A DNA stretch of 52,602 bases from a bacterium (GTDB lineage Bacteria; Chloroflexota; Dormibacteria; Aeolococcales; Aeolococcaceae), in NCBI GenBank assembly GCA_014874355.1, contig JACWAJ010000057.1, positions 1 to 52,602 on the forward strand, read 5' to 3'. Each line of letters starts with the position of its first letter. Position 1 is the first letter of the stretch. The translations under genes and the position numbers were made by a program. Below are positions 17,549-25,575 of this stretch, piece by piece. The notes beneath the pieces were generated by a model that was not told the origin of the DNA, searched no databases, and worked only from the letters and a program-made list of their open reading frames with translations.

Positions 17549-18997
17549 TTACCCTTGGGCTAGCCGCCGGTGTGCGGCCCGCAAGCGAGCCGTCGTGGCC
17601 TTAGCGCCGATGAAGGCCATGGCGGCGAATACGGGCAGGCCTTGGGGCTTGCCCAGGATGGCGATGTAGAGGACGCGAAAGCCGTCACGCGCCTTGACAC
17701 CGGTCGCTCCCAGCAAATCGTCGAGTTCGAGCCGGAGCTGGTCGAGATTGTCCAGACCGCCGGCTTCAACCCGTAGCACGCACGCGTCAAGGAGCATGGC
17801 CGCAGTTGCCGTGTCCACCTTCTTGGGGGGGAAGGCCACATCGGGATCGTCTTCGATCTCGCCGAAGAGCGGTGCGGCCAACTTTGTGGCGTCGCGCAGT
17901 GTCACCATCCGTTCTTGGAGCAAAGGAACCAGTTGACGCCGGATCTCCTGGCTCGTGCCTGGCAGGTGGAATTCGAGGAGTTCGATGAGCCGGGAGGTAT
18001 CGCAGCGGCGAATGTGGAGACCGTTGATGGCGTCAAGTCGCTTCGGGTCGAAGATTGCCGGGGCGGGATGAACCCTATCCAGGGAGAACCTGGCTACCAG
18101 CTCCTCGGGTGTGAAGAACTCTTCCTCTGTCCCCGACGACCACCCCAGCAGGGCCATCGCATTGACTATGGCCTCGGGTAGGTAGCCCATTTCGCCGTAT
18201 TCCAGGATGGCAGGTGCGCCGCGGCGTTTCGACAGCTTGAGTTTGTCAGGCCCCAGGACGACTGGAACATGGGCGAATCGTGGCGGCTCCCAGCCCAGCG
18301 CCGCATAGAGCGCGAGGTGCTTTGGCGTTGAGGGAATCCACTCTTCGGCGCGGATCACGTGGGTGATTTGCATGAGGTGGTCATCGACGACGACGGCAAG
18401 GTGGTAGGTGGGGTATCCGTCCGATTTGAGCAGTACGGAGTCGTCGATGTCGGCGTAATCGAAGCTGACCTCGCCGCGGATGGCATCGCTCCAGATGCAA
18501 CGGCCTTCGGGCATGCGCTGGCGCAGTACGGCGGGCATGCCGGCCTCACGCTGTGCAATGACCTCATCTTGGATGTGGAGGCAGTGCCGGTCGTAGCGGG
18601 TCGGGAGTTTGGCGGCCCTTTGGGCGTCGCGCATGCCGGCGAGGCGTTCAGGCGTACATGTGCACCAATACGCGGCGCCGCTTTTCGCAAGTCGTGCGGC
18701 ATGCTCTTGGTAGTGTTCGAGACGCGAGGATTGGACGTAGGGGCCGTATGGCCCGCCGACGTCGGGTCCCTCATCCCAATTGAGCCCCAGCCAGGTGAGC
18801 GATTCGACTATCTGGGCTTCACTGCCGGGAATGAAGCGTTCCTGATCGGTGTCTTCGATACGGAGCACGAACTGACCACCCGTGGATCGCGCCAGCAGCC
18901 AGGCGAAGAGAGCGGTTCGGACCGAGCCCACGTGCAGAGCACCTGTGGGAGAGGGCGCGAAGCGCACACGTACGGCATCTGGAGCTTGAGGCATCAC
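17549..18997 (-). CDS. gltX: Glutamyl-tRNA synthetase
   Basis: About 482 residues. It charges tRNA-Glu with glutamate in the cytoplasm. The class I signature appears as PSPTGALHVGSVRTALF and the KMSKS-like loop as KLSKRRGAP; a Cys-rich YWCTCTPERL segment resembles the zinc-binding insert of bacterial enzymes, and an anticodon-binding helical domain follows. The start codon is GTG 18997 or the next ATG at 18994. A tRNA-Glu gene lies 290 bp upstream on the other strand. Confidence 0.95.
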   Translation of the reverse strand: MMPQAPDAVRVRFAPSPTGALHVGSVRTALFAWLLARSTGGQFVLRIEDTDQERFIPGSEAQIVESLTWLGLNWDEGPDVGGPYGPYVQSSRLEHYQEHAARLAKSGAAYWCTCTPERLAGMRDAQRAAKLPTRYDRHCLHIQDEVIAQREAGMPAVLRQRMPEGRCIWSDAIRGEVSFDYADIDDSVLLKSDGYPTYHLAVVVDDHLMQITHVIRAEEWIPSTPKHLALYAALGWEPPRFAHVPVVLGPDKLKLSKRRGAPAILEYGEMGYLPEAIVNAMALLGWSSGTEEEFFTPEELVARFSLDRVHPAPAIFDPKRLDAINGLHIRRCDTSRLIELLEFHLPGTSQEIRRQLVPLLQERMVTLRDATKLAAPLFGEIEDDPDVAFPPKKVDTATAAMLLDACVLRVEAGGLDNLDQLRLELDDLLGATGVKARDGFRVLYIAILGKPQGLPVFAAMAFIGAKATTARLRAAHRRLAQG

Positions 18998-19004
18998 GTC
19001 GGCT

Positions 19005-19220
19005 TCAACGCGGCGCGAGCCCGATCAGCGCTACGAGGGTCCAGATAAACAGGGTGCCGATGACGATCGGAACGTCGAAGTGGCGCATTTCCACGCGCAT
19101 CACCTTGACCGATCCCTTGGCAACGTACTCGGGCGCTACGGGAGATTGGAGATCCCTCTCCTCGCCTACGAGTTTGGTGGCGCACATCGCTACAACGATA
19201 ACAATGCCGCCGGCGGCCAC
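19005..19220 (-). CDS. Small two-helix membrane protein
   Basis: 71 residues with hydrophobic segments at about 3-17 and 50-67 and a charged loop between. It starts with GTG and ends 7 bases before gltX on the same strand, so it may be cotranscribed with it. No family recognised; it could also be a non-coding frame. Confidence 0.45.
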   Translation of the reverse strand: MAAGGIVIVVAMCATKLVGEERDLQSPVAPEYVAKGSVKVMRVEMRHFDVPIVIGTLFIWTLVALIGLAPR

Positions 19221-19290
19221 GGTGCTTGTCTCCGCCGGGCATCTGCGGACCGCGCTTCAAGGCACGTCGATTACGATGCTGTCTCGCCAG

Positions 19291-19362
19291 GCCCGCATCG
19301 TCTAGCGGTTAGGACACCAGCCCTTCAAGCTGGTAACCGGGGTTCGATTCCCCGTGCGGGTA
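19291..19362 (+). tRNA. tRNA-Glu (TTC anticodon)
   Basis: A 72-nt cloverleaf. Acceptor GCCCGCA pairs with TGCGGGT, with G1:U72 as commonly seen in actinobacterial tRNA-Glu; the anticodon arm ACCAG-CCTTCAA-CTGGT gives anticodon TTC; the T arm is GGGG-TTCGATT-CCCC type; discriminator A73. CCA is not encoded. Confidence 0.95.
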
Positions 19363-19466
19363 CGTCGGCCAATGGGCAGACTCATCCCAATCCTTTCTAT
19401 AGACCAATCCCTTTCCGGCCTCGAAATGAGACAGGTCGACGGGACCCCAATCACTACGTCACGGGA

Positions 19467-19726
19467 TTACCAGGGTTCCGTTCGGCGTCGGGCATCGACA
19501 ACAGCGGTGATGACCAACTCTGTCCTGTCGGCACCGGTCCTATAGAAGACGCCTTGCGGCGGCACCGGCCAGTAGAGCCCAGCATCGCCGGAGACACGGC
19601 GTCCCAAGGAGTAGCCAAGCGCGGCCATCCATTCCACGCCTGAACCACTGCGGCGGCCTGAGCGGGCGCCCGGTTGACGAGCGCCTCCAACTGCACCAGC
19701 GCCTCGGGGCGCCAGACCAGCCTCAA
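19467..19726 (-). pseudogene. Frameshifted ParE/RelE-like toxin
   Basis: The frame starts MRLVWRPEALVQLEAL, typical of ParE/RelE toxins, but after about 32 codons the family-like sequence continues in another frame: YWPVPPQGVFYRTG and ELVITAVVDARRRTEPW, ending at TAA 19467. One missing base before the internal ATG explains this. The unshifted frame continues instead to 19454 with an atypical tail. It overlaps the antitoxin gene by 4 bases. It is probably inactive, unless the shift is programmed or a sequencing error. Confidence 0.7.
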
Positions 19727-19941
19727 TGAACGTCGGGTGGAAGATCGACCCCCCAGGCCTTGAGCCGGTTCCGAACCTCGTCGTGAGGTACCAGCGTTCC
19801 GGTAGGCACCTGCCCGCTGTCGTACGCGCGGCCGGACTCCTCGAGATCCTTGCGAAGTCCGGGCTGCTCGCTCAGGATACGTTCGGCCTCGTCCTCGATC
19901 GGGTCATGCTCAGCGTGTATAGCCACGACCACAGGATACAC
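19723..19941 (-). CDS. Antitoxin partner of the ParE/RelE-like toxin
   Basis: 72 residues with no family signature I can name with certainty. Acidic helical sequence (HDPIEDEAERILSEQPGL) is followed by SGQVPTGTLVPHDEVRNRL, which resembles the C-terminal toxin-binding part of small antitoxins. It sits upstream of and overlaps the toxin by 4 bases, the usual antitoxin-first order. The start is GTG 19941 or a downstream GTG. It may now be an orphan, as the toxin is broken. Confidence 0.65.
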   Translation of the reverse strand: MYPVVVAIHAEHDPIEDEAERILSEQPGLRKDLEESGRAYDSGQVPTGTLVPHDEVRNRLKAWGVDLPPDVH

Positions 19942-19982
19942 CCCGCCTTCGACCCGGTTGACGCCGATTCAGGCCTGCGACG

Positions 19983-20234
19983 TGGGACTATGCGCCAAAC
20001 GCGGGCTGCCATCCACTGGACAAGTCCGGCGACCGTGGGCACTACTCCTCAGTCGCCGAGCATCTGCGGAACCCCGGTCTTTCGGAGCGGCGATGGGCAG
20101 CTCTTGGCCGGACGGAAGTGGGCCGGGTTCTTTTCGTGGCTTTCGGTCGGCAAGGAGGTTCACTCCGGGTCGTGTCTGCTCGAGATGCAACCACCAAAGA
20201 GAAACGCCGCTTCCAACGACGTGGAGGCAAATAA
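19983..20234 (+). pseudogene. BrnT-like toxin remnant
   Basis: One open frame ending at TAA 20232-20234 encodes WAALGRTEVGRVLFVAF and LRVVSARDATTKEKRRF, which is the C-terminal half of BrnT-type toxins. Upstream, VAEHLRNPGLSERR fits the middle with a block deleted, and IHWTSPATV of the N-terminus lies in another frame nearby. I see no intact start. Read as a decayed toxin gene. Confidence 0.65.
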
Positions 20235-20236
20235 TC

Positions 20237-20380
20237 ATGTCTAAGAGGCGGAGGAGGATGCCTTTTGGGCAACACATGAGTTGTCGGACGGCCTCGCATC
20301 TTCGAGTGAACCGTTCCCTGAAGACTTGCTGCCACCATCACGGCCGCGTACAAGCCCCGTGCTGAGTTCGTCCTGTCTTT
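20237..20380 (+). pseudogene. BrnA/CopG-like antitoxin remnant
   Basis: Directly downstream of the BrnT remnant. ATG 20237 begins MSK, and one frame over the sequence reads EAEEDAFWATHELSD (from 20245), a signature of CopG-like antitoxins paired with BrnT. The two parts are out of frame with each other, and the C-terminal DNA-binding part is missing where the 61-bp repeat begins at 20382. Inactive. Confidence 0.6.
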
Positions 20381-20381
20381 C

Positions 20382-20442
20382 GAAGGCCGATCACCGACCC
20401 GTCCACGATCACCATCGGGGGTTCGTCTTGTGACAACGTAGG
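20382..20442. repeat. 61-bp dispersed repeat, copy A
   Basis: 52 of 61 positions match 34330-34390, and the last 32 bases differ at only one position. Both copies end at the same ACAACGTAGG sequence, which suggests an element boundary. It contains TTGTGACAA. No coding role is evident. Confidence 0.75.
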
Positions 20443-20450
20443 TAACCGAA

Positions 20451-21596
20451 CTACAGGGCGCAGGAGGCTTCGTCGTACGCTGCCGTAAGATCCGCTCCCG
20501 GATCCTCGCCACAGGACGGACAATCGGGGCGGCGGCGGGCGGTGAACTCGCGAAACGTCATCTCCAGCGCGTCGAGGCAGAGCACGCGGTCGGTCAGAAG
20601 ATCCCCCACCCCGAGGATGACCTTGAGTGTTTCAGCCGCCTGGAGAGTGCCCACTATCCCCGGCAGTACCCCAAGCACTCCGACGTCCGCGCAGGACGTG
20701 GTTTGCCCGGCCGGAGGAGGGACGGGATGGCGGCAGCGGTAGCACGTCGAGATTCCGGGAACCACGGTGGTCACCTGGCCTTCGAATCGGTAAACCACGC
20801 CGTCTACCACCGTCTTGCCGGCGTCGACCGCGGTGTCGTTGACGAGGTAGCGGGTGGCGAAGTTGTCGCAACCGTTGACCACAACGTCGTAGCGGCCGAG
20901 AAGTTCGGCGGCATTCGCGGGGCTCAGCCGCACCGGGTGTTCCACGACGTTTACGGCGGGGTCGAGTGCTTCCAGCGCCCGCCGCGAGGACTGCGTTTTC
21001 GAAGTGCCGATGCGGGCAGTCGTGTGTAGCACCTGACGATGGAGGTTGGAGCGGTCCACGACATCGGAGTCGACTATGCCGATGGTGCCCACTCCCGCCG
21101 CCGCCAGGTAGAGAGCGGCGGGCGAGCCGAGGCCGCCGGCACCGATGATCAGCACGCTGCTGTCAAGCAACTTGCGCTGACCCTTGGTGCCCACCTCCGG
21201 GAGCAGCAGATGACGGCTGTAGCGTTCTCGCTGCTCGGTGTTGAGCAGCGGAGCGCCCACACAGTCGTGGCCTTGCCGGCACCAGTCCGATAAGCCACCC
21301 GCCAGTGACGCCACGTCGAGATAGCCGAGTTTGCGCGCGACACGAGCGGCGGCCAGAGAGCGTGACCCGTGGGAACAGTAGAAGAGCAGCGGTGCCGACG
21401 GTTCGGGGACCAAGCCGCACAGCCGCGATTCCACCGTGTCGAGACTTACGTGTAACGCCCCGGGCAGATGTCCGGCCTCCCACTCGCCAGCGTCTCGGAC
21501 ATCAATCAGCAGCCAACCTTCCGGCGTGGGGTGCAACTCGGCGACGCTGATTTCGCGGATGTCACCCGCTTCCGCAGGGCGAGTCGATGCGGTCAT
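20451..21596 (-). CDS. moeB: Rhodanese-MoeB fusion (MoaD-activating E1-like enzyme)
   Basis: About 381 residues. An N-terminal rhodanese domain (about 10-120, active-site loop CSHGSRS) is fused to a ThiF/MoeB adenylyltransferase with nucleotide-binding GAGGLGSPAALYLAAAGVG, a zinc site formed by CYRC and CPSC pairs, and a SCADVGVLG segment. It should adenylate the C-terminal Gly-Gly of MoaD and supply sulfur for its thiocarboxylate. The rhodanese is N-terminal, whereas in MoeBR/MOCS3 it is C-terminal. ATG 21596 overlaps the stop of the permease gene. ThiF-type thiamine function is the main alternative. Confidence 0.85.
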   Translation of the reverse strand: MTASTRPAEAGDIREISVAELHPTPEGWLLIDVRDAGEWEAGHLPGALHVSLDTVESRLCGLVPEPSAPLLFYCSHGSRSLAAARVARKLGYLDVASLAGGLSDWCRQGHDCVGAPLLNTEQRERYSRHLLLPEVGTKGQRKLLDSSVLIIGAGGLGSPAALYLAAAGVGTIGIVDSDVVDRSNLHRQVLHTTARIGTSKTQSSRRALEALDPAVNVVEHPVRLSPANAAELLGRYDVVVNGCDNFATRYLVNDTAVDAGKTVVDGVVYRFEGQVTTVVPGISTCYRCRHPVPPPAGQTTSCADVGVLGVLPGIVGTLQAAETLKVILGVGDLLTDRVLCLDALEMTFREFTARRRPDCPSCGEDPGADLTAAYDEASCAL

Positions 21597-22717
21597 GTCG
21601 TCGCCGGAACCCGATTTGCCCGGCCCAGGGCGTGTTCCAATGCGGCGAGGCTCCACCAGCAGGCGAGCCCCAGAGCCAGCGCCAAGGCCAGGTCGAACCG
21701 GAAACCAACGGCGCCCACAGCGAGTGCGAGGCACCACTCACGCCCACCTTTGAGGTCGCGGAGCAGACCGATATGCAGTCCGCCGGTGGCGATGAGCAAT
21801 CCCCCCAGAATGGGCAGCGGAAATGCCGCCAGCGGGGCCGCCAGGCCCGCCCCGGCACACAACGCCAGAACCGTCGCGGCCAGTCCCATGACCAGTGGCG
21901 CGCCTCCGCTCCGGGCTCCGAAAGCGCGATGGGCGGTGAGACCTCCGGCGCCGTGGCAGACCGGCATTCCACCGATGGCGCCGGCGAGGAGATTGGTCGT
22001 CCCCATCGACACCGCCAGCCGCCCGGGACGTACCCGGCCCGCACGCGAGCCGAAATAGCTCTGGGCTGCGTCGGCGGTGGCGAGGCAGGAATTCGCCAGC
22101 GACAGCGGGAATTGGGGCAGCACCAGCACCACAAGGGCGGTCGAGAACGTCGTCCACGAGAGTCGCGGCAGGCGCAATGGCGACGGACCGAGTGCTGCCA
22201 GATGCCATCCCGAAGCCATCATCGCGGCCAGCCCGGCGCCCAGCACCAGGGCCAGAGTGATCGAACGGCGCCGCCACAACAGGGCCGCTGCCGCCACCAC
22301 AATTCCCGGGCCCAGCAGCACTGCGACCGGCGCACGATGCTCGGTGAAGATGGCGGGCGGCTGGGTTAGCAGTCCTGTGCCCACCGACAACAGCAGCAGA
22401 CCAACGGTCAACTGGACGCCCCGCACCAGGCAGCGCGGGAAGACCCTGGCGATGCGATCAATCAGTCCCAAGCCGCCCAGAACGAGGAATAGCACGCCCA
22501 TGAGCAGGGCGGCGGCGGCGATGGTGTCCTGTCCCAGACCTTTGGCTACGGCGATGACTCCCACTGCCTTGAGTGGCTGCACGGGGATGGGCAGCCGGTA
22601 AGCGAAGGCGATAACGACCCCGAGCAGGCCGGCCGGTAGCAGCACGGCGGTGGGCGACAGCCCGTTGCGGACTATCAGAGCGATGGCGATGGGCACGAAG
22701 ACACCGACATCGGCCAC
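21593..22717 (-). CDS. MOT1-type molybdate permease
   Basis: At least 374 residues, with about ten hydrophobic segments. The family motifs PQFPLSLANSCLAT and MPVCHGAGGLTAHRAFGAR are present. MOT1-type carriers belong to the SulP superfamily and import molybdate, which fits the cofactor genes on both sides. The 5' end is unresolved: the conserved-looking FRFDHREL lies upstream of GTG 22717, but no ATG, GTG or TTG is in frame between it and the divergent mogA start, so a rare start (ATA 22804) or an error upstream is possible. Confidence 0.8.
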   Translation of the reverse strand: MADVGVFVPIAIALIVRNGLSPTAVLLPAGLLGVVIAFAYRLPIPVQPLKAVGVIAVAKGLGQDTIAAAALLMGVLFLVLGGLGLIDRIARVFPRCLVRGVQLTVGLLLLSVGTGLLTQPPAIFTEHRAPVAVLLGPGIVVAAAALLWRRRSITLALVLGAGLAAMMASGWHLAALGPSPLRLPRLSWTTFSTALVVLVLPQFPLSLANSCLATADAAQSYFGSRAGRVRPGRLAVSMGTTNLLAGAIGGMPVCHGAGGLTAHRAFGARSGGAPLVMGLAATVLALCAGAGLAAPLAAFPLPILGGLLIATGGLHIGLLRDLKGGREWCLALAVGAVGFRFDLALALALGLACWWSLAALEHALGRANRVPATT

Positions 22718-22813
22718 CGCGCCCGAGAGTTCCCGGTGGTCGAAACGGAAGCGGTCGCGATGCCGAGTGTCCTTGGGTTGCCAATCGCCGGCGGTGCCAC
22801 CTATGATGGCGCC

Positions 22814-23323
22814 ATGTCCGAGGCCCGCCCCGTCTGTCGCGCTGCCATCATCACCGTCAGCGACACCCGCGCCCGTAACAGCAGCGTCGGCGACGAAAGC
22901 GGGGATGTCATCGCGGCCTTCCTTCACGAGTTGCCCGCCGGCGTCCGCCACCGTGGCGTTGTCGCCGACGATGCCGCGGCCATCATCGCGATCACGCGCG
23001 AGCAGGTTGCCGGAGTCGATCTGCTCGTGCTCACCGGCGGCACCGGCCTGGGGCCGCGAGACGTCACCCCGCAGGCTCTCAGCGCCGTGCTCGACTACGA
23101 GGTTCCGGGCTTGGCCGAGGCCATGCGTCATGCGGGCCGGCACAGAACGCCACACGCCATGCTCTCGCGGCAGGTGACCGGCGTTGCCGGGCGTTGCCTG
23201 ATCCTGGCTCTGCCCGGTAATCCTCGCGCCGTTGGCGAATCGCTTGAAGCCGTCCGGCCTGCTCTGCATCACGCCCTTTCGCTCCTGGCCGGAGGCGGTT
23301 CCGTACACGAGTCGCCCCGCTGA
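22814..23323 (+). CDS. mogA: Molybdopterin adenylyltransferase (MogA/MoaB family)
   Basis: About 169 residues. AAIITVSDTRARNSSVGDESG and LVLTGGTGLGPRDVTP are the MogA/MoaB nucleotide and molybdopterin motifs. It adenylates molybdopterin before MoeA inserts the metal. The start at 22814 gives MSEARP; a longer frame to 22736 would overlap the permease gene. Its 3' end overlaps the convergent moaC by 55 bases. Confidence 0.9.
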   Translation: MSEARPVCRAAIITVSDTRARNSSVGDESGDVIAAFLHELPAGVRHRGVVADDAAAIIAITREQVAGVDLLVLTGGTGLGPRDVTPQALSAVLDYEVPGLAEAMRHAGRHRTPHAMLSRQVTGVAGRCLILALPGNPRAVGESLEAVRPALHHALSLLAGGGSVHESPR

Positions 23324-23844
23324 GTCGGCACTCGGGAAGCGTTGCCGGCCTCGTCTGGTGCGGCATCTGGACGTAGCAGCGCGCCGCTCTTGCCGCCCTC
23401 CTTGCGAAGAAGGCAAACATCGGTGATGGTCGCCCAGCGATCGACCGACTTGACCATGTCGATGATGGTCAGGCCGGCCACCGCCACCGCCGTCAGGGCC
23501 TCCATCTCGACCCCGGTGCGGCCGGCGAGGCGGACCGTTGTCGAGATGCGAACTCCCGGCAGAACTTCGTCGAGCTCGAGGCCGATCTCCACGTGCTCAA
23601 CGGGCAGGGGGTGACAGAGTGGGATCAGTTCCGCGGTGCGCTTGGCGGCCATGATGCCGGCCACGCGCGCGGTGGCCAGAACGTTGCCCTTGGCGATGCG
23701 GTCAGCGGCGATGAGCTCGAGTGTCGCCGCCTTACAGACAACGCTGCCGGTGGCGGTGGCGCTGCGCAAACTGGGAGTCTTGCCCGAAACATCGACCATC
23801 TGCACGTCGCTGGCGGCATTCAAGTGCGACAGTGATTGGCTCAT
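23269..23844 (-). CDS. moaC: Cyclic pyranopterin monophosphate synthase
   Basis: 191 residues. MVDVSGKTPSLRSATATG, ELIPLCHPLPVEHV and EMEALTAVAVAGLTIIDMVKS are MoaC signatures. With MoaA it makes cyclic pyranopterin monophosphate, the first step of cofactor synthesis. The last ~35 residues are an unusual tail that overlaps mogA on the other strand. Its ATG overlaps the end of the MoaD-MoaE gene (4 bases). Confidence 0.93.
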   Translation of the reverse strand: MSQSLSHLNAASDVQMVDVSGKTPSLRSATATGSVVCKAATLELIAADRIAKGNVLATARVAGIMAAKRTAELIPLCHPLPVEHVEIGLELDEVLPGVRISTTVRLAGRTGVEMEALTAVAVAGLTIIDMVKSVDRWATITDVCLLRKEGGKSGALLRPDAAPDEAGNASRVPTQRGDSCTEPPPARSERA

Positions 23845-24536
23845 GGGACTGAGGCCTCGCTCACGCAGCGCGCGTCAACCCAGCACGTCTGGGCACCGCG
23901 ATGTTCACGCTTCCAGATCGGCACGCGGCGCTTCAGTTCCTCGATCGCGTCGCCGCAACCACGCAGTGCCGCAGCCCGATGTGGCGCGGCCACGGCGATG
24001 ACAACACTGGTGTCGCCGACCCGCAACGAGCCCACCCTGTGGATGATGGTCACGGCACCGATGTCGCCGCGACCGCGCAATTCCTCCGCGATGTTGCGCA
24101 GTTCGAGCAAGGCCATGGGCTCGTAGGTTTCGTAGTCGAGCCTGTCCACCGCGCTACCCTCATTGTGATTGCGGACCCGGCCGACAAATGTGGCTACCGC
24201 GCCATCCTCGTCCGAGGCCACGCTGGCGAGCATCTGAGCGACGTCGATGGGCTCCCAGGTTATCGCGACGTGGACCAGTTCGTCGCTCGAACTACCGCCC
24301 GCCACCGGGGGGATAAACGCGACAGTGTCGCCGGGCGCAAGCGCCGCCTCCCACTCGCAGTAGGTGAGGTTGACGGCCGGCCGCACCCACTCGCCCATGG
24401 TCGCTGCATCGGGATGGCTGGCGACCACCGCCTCCCAAGCCGCCCGCACGTTGGCGCACGGTTCGATGTGCATTTCGCGCACGCCGGTCACATCGCGCAG
24501 AGGTCCGAAGAAGAGGACGGCTACGGTGTTCCCCAT
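23841..24536 (-). CDS. moaX: MoaD-MoaE fusion (MoaX-type molybdopterin synthase)
   Basis: About 231 residues. Residues 1-81 are MoaD-like and end in PPVAGG (Gly80-Gly81); the rest is MoaE, from HVAITWEPIDVAQM through FVGRVRNHNEG to KRRVPIWKREH with the catalytic lysines. Molybdopterin synthase adds the two sulfurs to the pyranopterin; MoaD must expose its Gly-Gly end as a thiocarboxylate. In the mycobacterial MoaX fusion the chain is cut after that Gly-Gly, and the same is likely here. ATG 24536 follows GGAGG. Confidence 0.93.
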   Translation of the reverse strand: MGNTVAVLFFGPLRDVTGVREMHIEPCANVRAAWEAVVASHPDAATMGEWVRPAVNLTYCEWEAALAPGDTVAFIPPVAGGSSSDELVHVAITWEPIDVAQMLASVASDEDGAVATFVGRVRNHNEGSAVDRLDYETYEPMALLELRNIAEELRGRGDIGAVTIIHRVGSLRVGDTSVVIAVAAPHRAAALRGCGDAIEELKRRVPIWKREHRGAQTCWVDARCVSEASVP

Positions 24537-24540
24537 GGCT

Positions 24541-25575
24541 TCAGCCTCCGATGTATGACATGGCCACCCGGTCGGCGCTCGCAGTGAGCGCTGATCGTGT
24601 ATCCGAGTAGCGGTCGCCACGCGCTTGCCAACACTCGGCTATGGCCCGGTCGAGCGCTTCATCATAAGCGCCGGCGCGCAGCAGTTCTCTGAGATCGAGG
24701 CCGGCGGCACCGGCAAAGAGGCAGGTGTAGAGGCGTCCGTCGGCACTCAGGCGGGCGCGGATGCAGCCGCCGCAGAAAGGCCGACTGACAGATGTGATGA
24801 GGCCGAACTCGCCGCCACCGTCGAGAAAGCGGTAGCGGCGGGCCACCTCTCCTGGGGCCTGAGCGCACTCCTCGGCCGGGTGCACCTGCGTGATGCGCTC
24901 CAGGATCTCCTGGGCGGTGACCACCTCGTCGAGACGCCAGCCGCTGCTGCCGCCGACGTCCATGTACTCGATGAAGCGGACCGTCAGACCATCGCGGCGG
25001 GCCAGTTCCACAAGTTCGAGGATGCCGGTGTCGTTGGTGCCGCGGCGGACCACGCAGTTGAGTTTGACGGCCGCAATCCCGGCGGCACGCGCTGCGGCAA
25101 TGCCCCCCAAGACGGCATCCAAGGGCACCTTGGATGCGCTCATGGCGGCGAAAACCGCGGGATCCAGCGAGTCCAGGCTGATATTCACCGAATTCAAACC
25201 CACGTCGTGGAGACGCCCGGCCCAGCGACCGAGCAGAGCGCCATTGGTGCTGAGACCGAGACGCTGCAGGGGCAGCCCGGCCAGCGCGGCCACGATGCCA
25301 TCGACATCGGGCCGTAGCAAGGGTTCCCCGCCGGTGATCCTGATTCGGTCCACGCCCATGGCAACGAAGACGCCCGCCAGGCGGGAGATCTCGCTGACGC
25401 TGAGCAGTTCTCCGCCGGCCAGGAAGCGGTGCCCCGCCGCATAGCGTTCGCGGGGCATGCAGTAACGGCAGCGGAAGTTACATCGATCGGTGACCGAGAT
25501 CCGCAACGCGCCGAGTGGCCGGCCGCAACGATCTTGCACAGCCGTTGGGATCAGGTTGAGCGTGCCGGTGTTCAT
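24541..25575 (-). CDS. moaA: GTP 3',8-cyclase (radical SAM)
   Basis: About 344 residues. The radical SAM cluster motif is CNFRCRYC, followed by RITGGEPLLRPD; the second 4Fe-4S site is formed by the C-terminal CGGCIRARLSADGRLYTC; the chain ends in Gly-Gly as in other MoaA enzymes. It converts GTP to the 3',8-cyclic intermediate. ATG 25575 overlaps the moeA stop codon (ATGA). Confidence 0.95.
   Translation of the reverse strand: MNTGTLNLIPTAVQDRCGRPLGALRISVTDRCNFRCRYCMPRERYAAGHRFLAGGELLSVSEISRLAGVFVAMGVDRIRITGGEPLLRPDVDGIVAALAGLPLQRLGLSTNGALLGRWAGRLHDVGLNSVNISLDSLDPAVFAAMSASKVPLDAVLGGIAAARAAGIAAVKLNCVVRRGTNDTGILELVELARRDGLTVRFIEYMDVGGSSGWRLDEVVTAQEILERITQVHPAEECAQAPGEVARRYRFLDGGGEFGLITSVSRPFCGGCIRARLSADGRLYTCLFAGAAGLDLRELLRAGAYDEALDRAIAECWQARGDRYSDTRSALTASADRVAMSYIGG

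Noticed and set aside
20042-20512. A 156-residue minus-strand open frame
   Set aside because: It runs antisense through the BrnT/BrnA remnants and the repeat and into moeB, with Arg/Pro-rich composition typical of a shadow frame.
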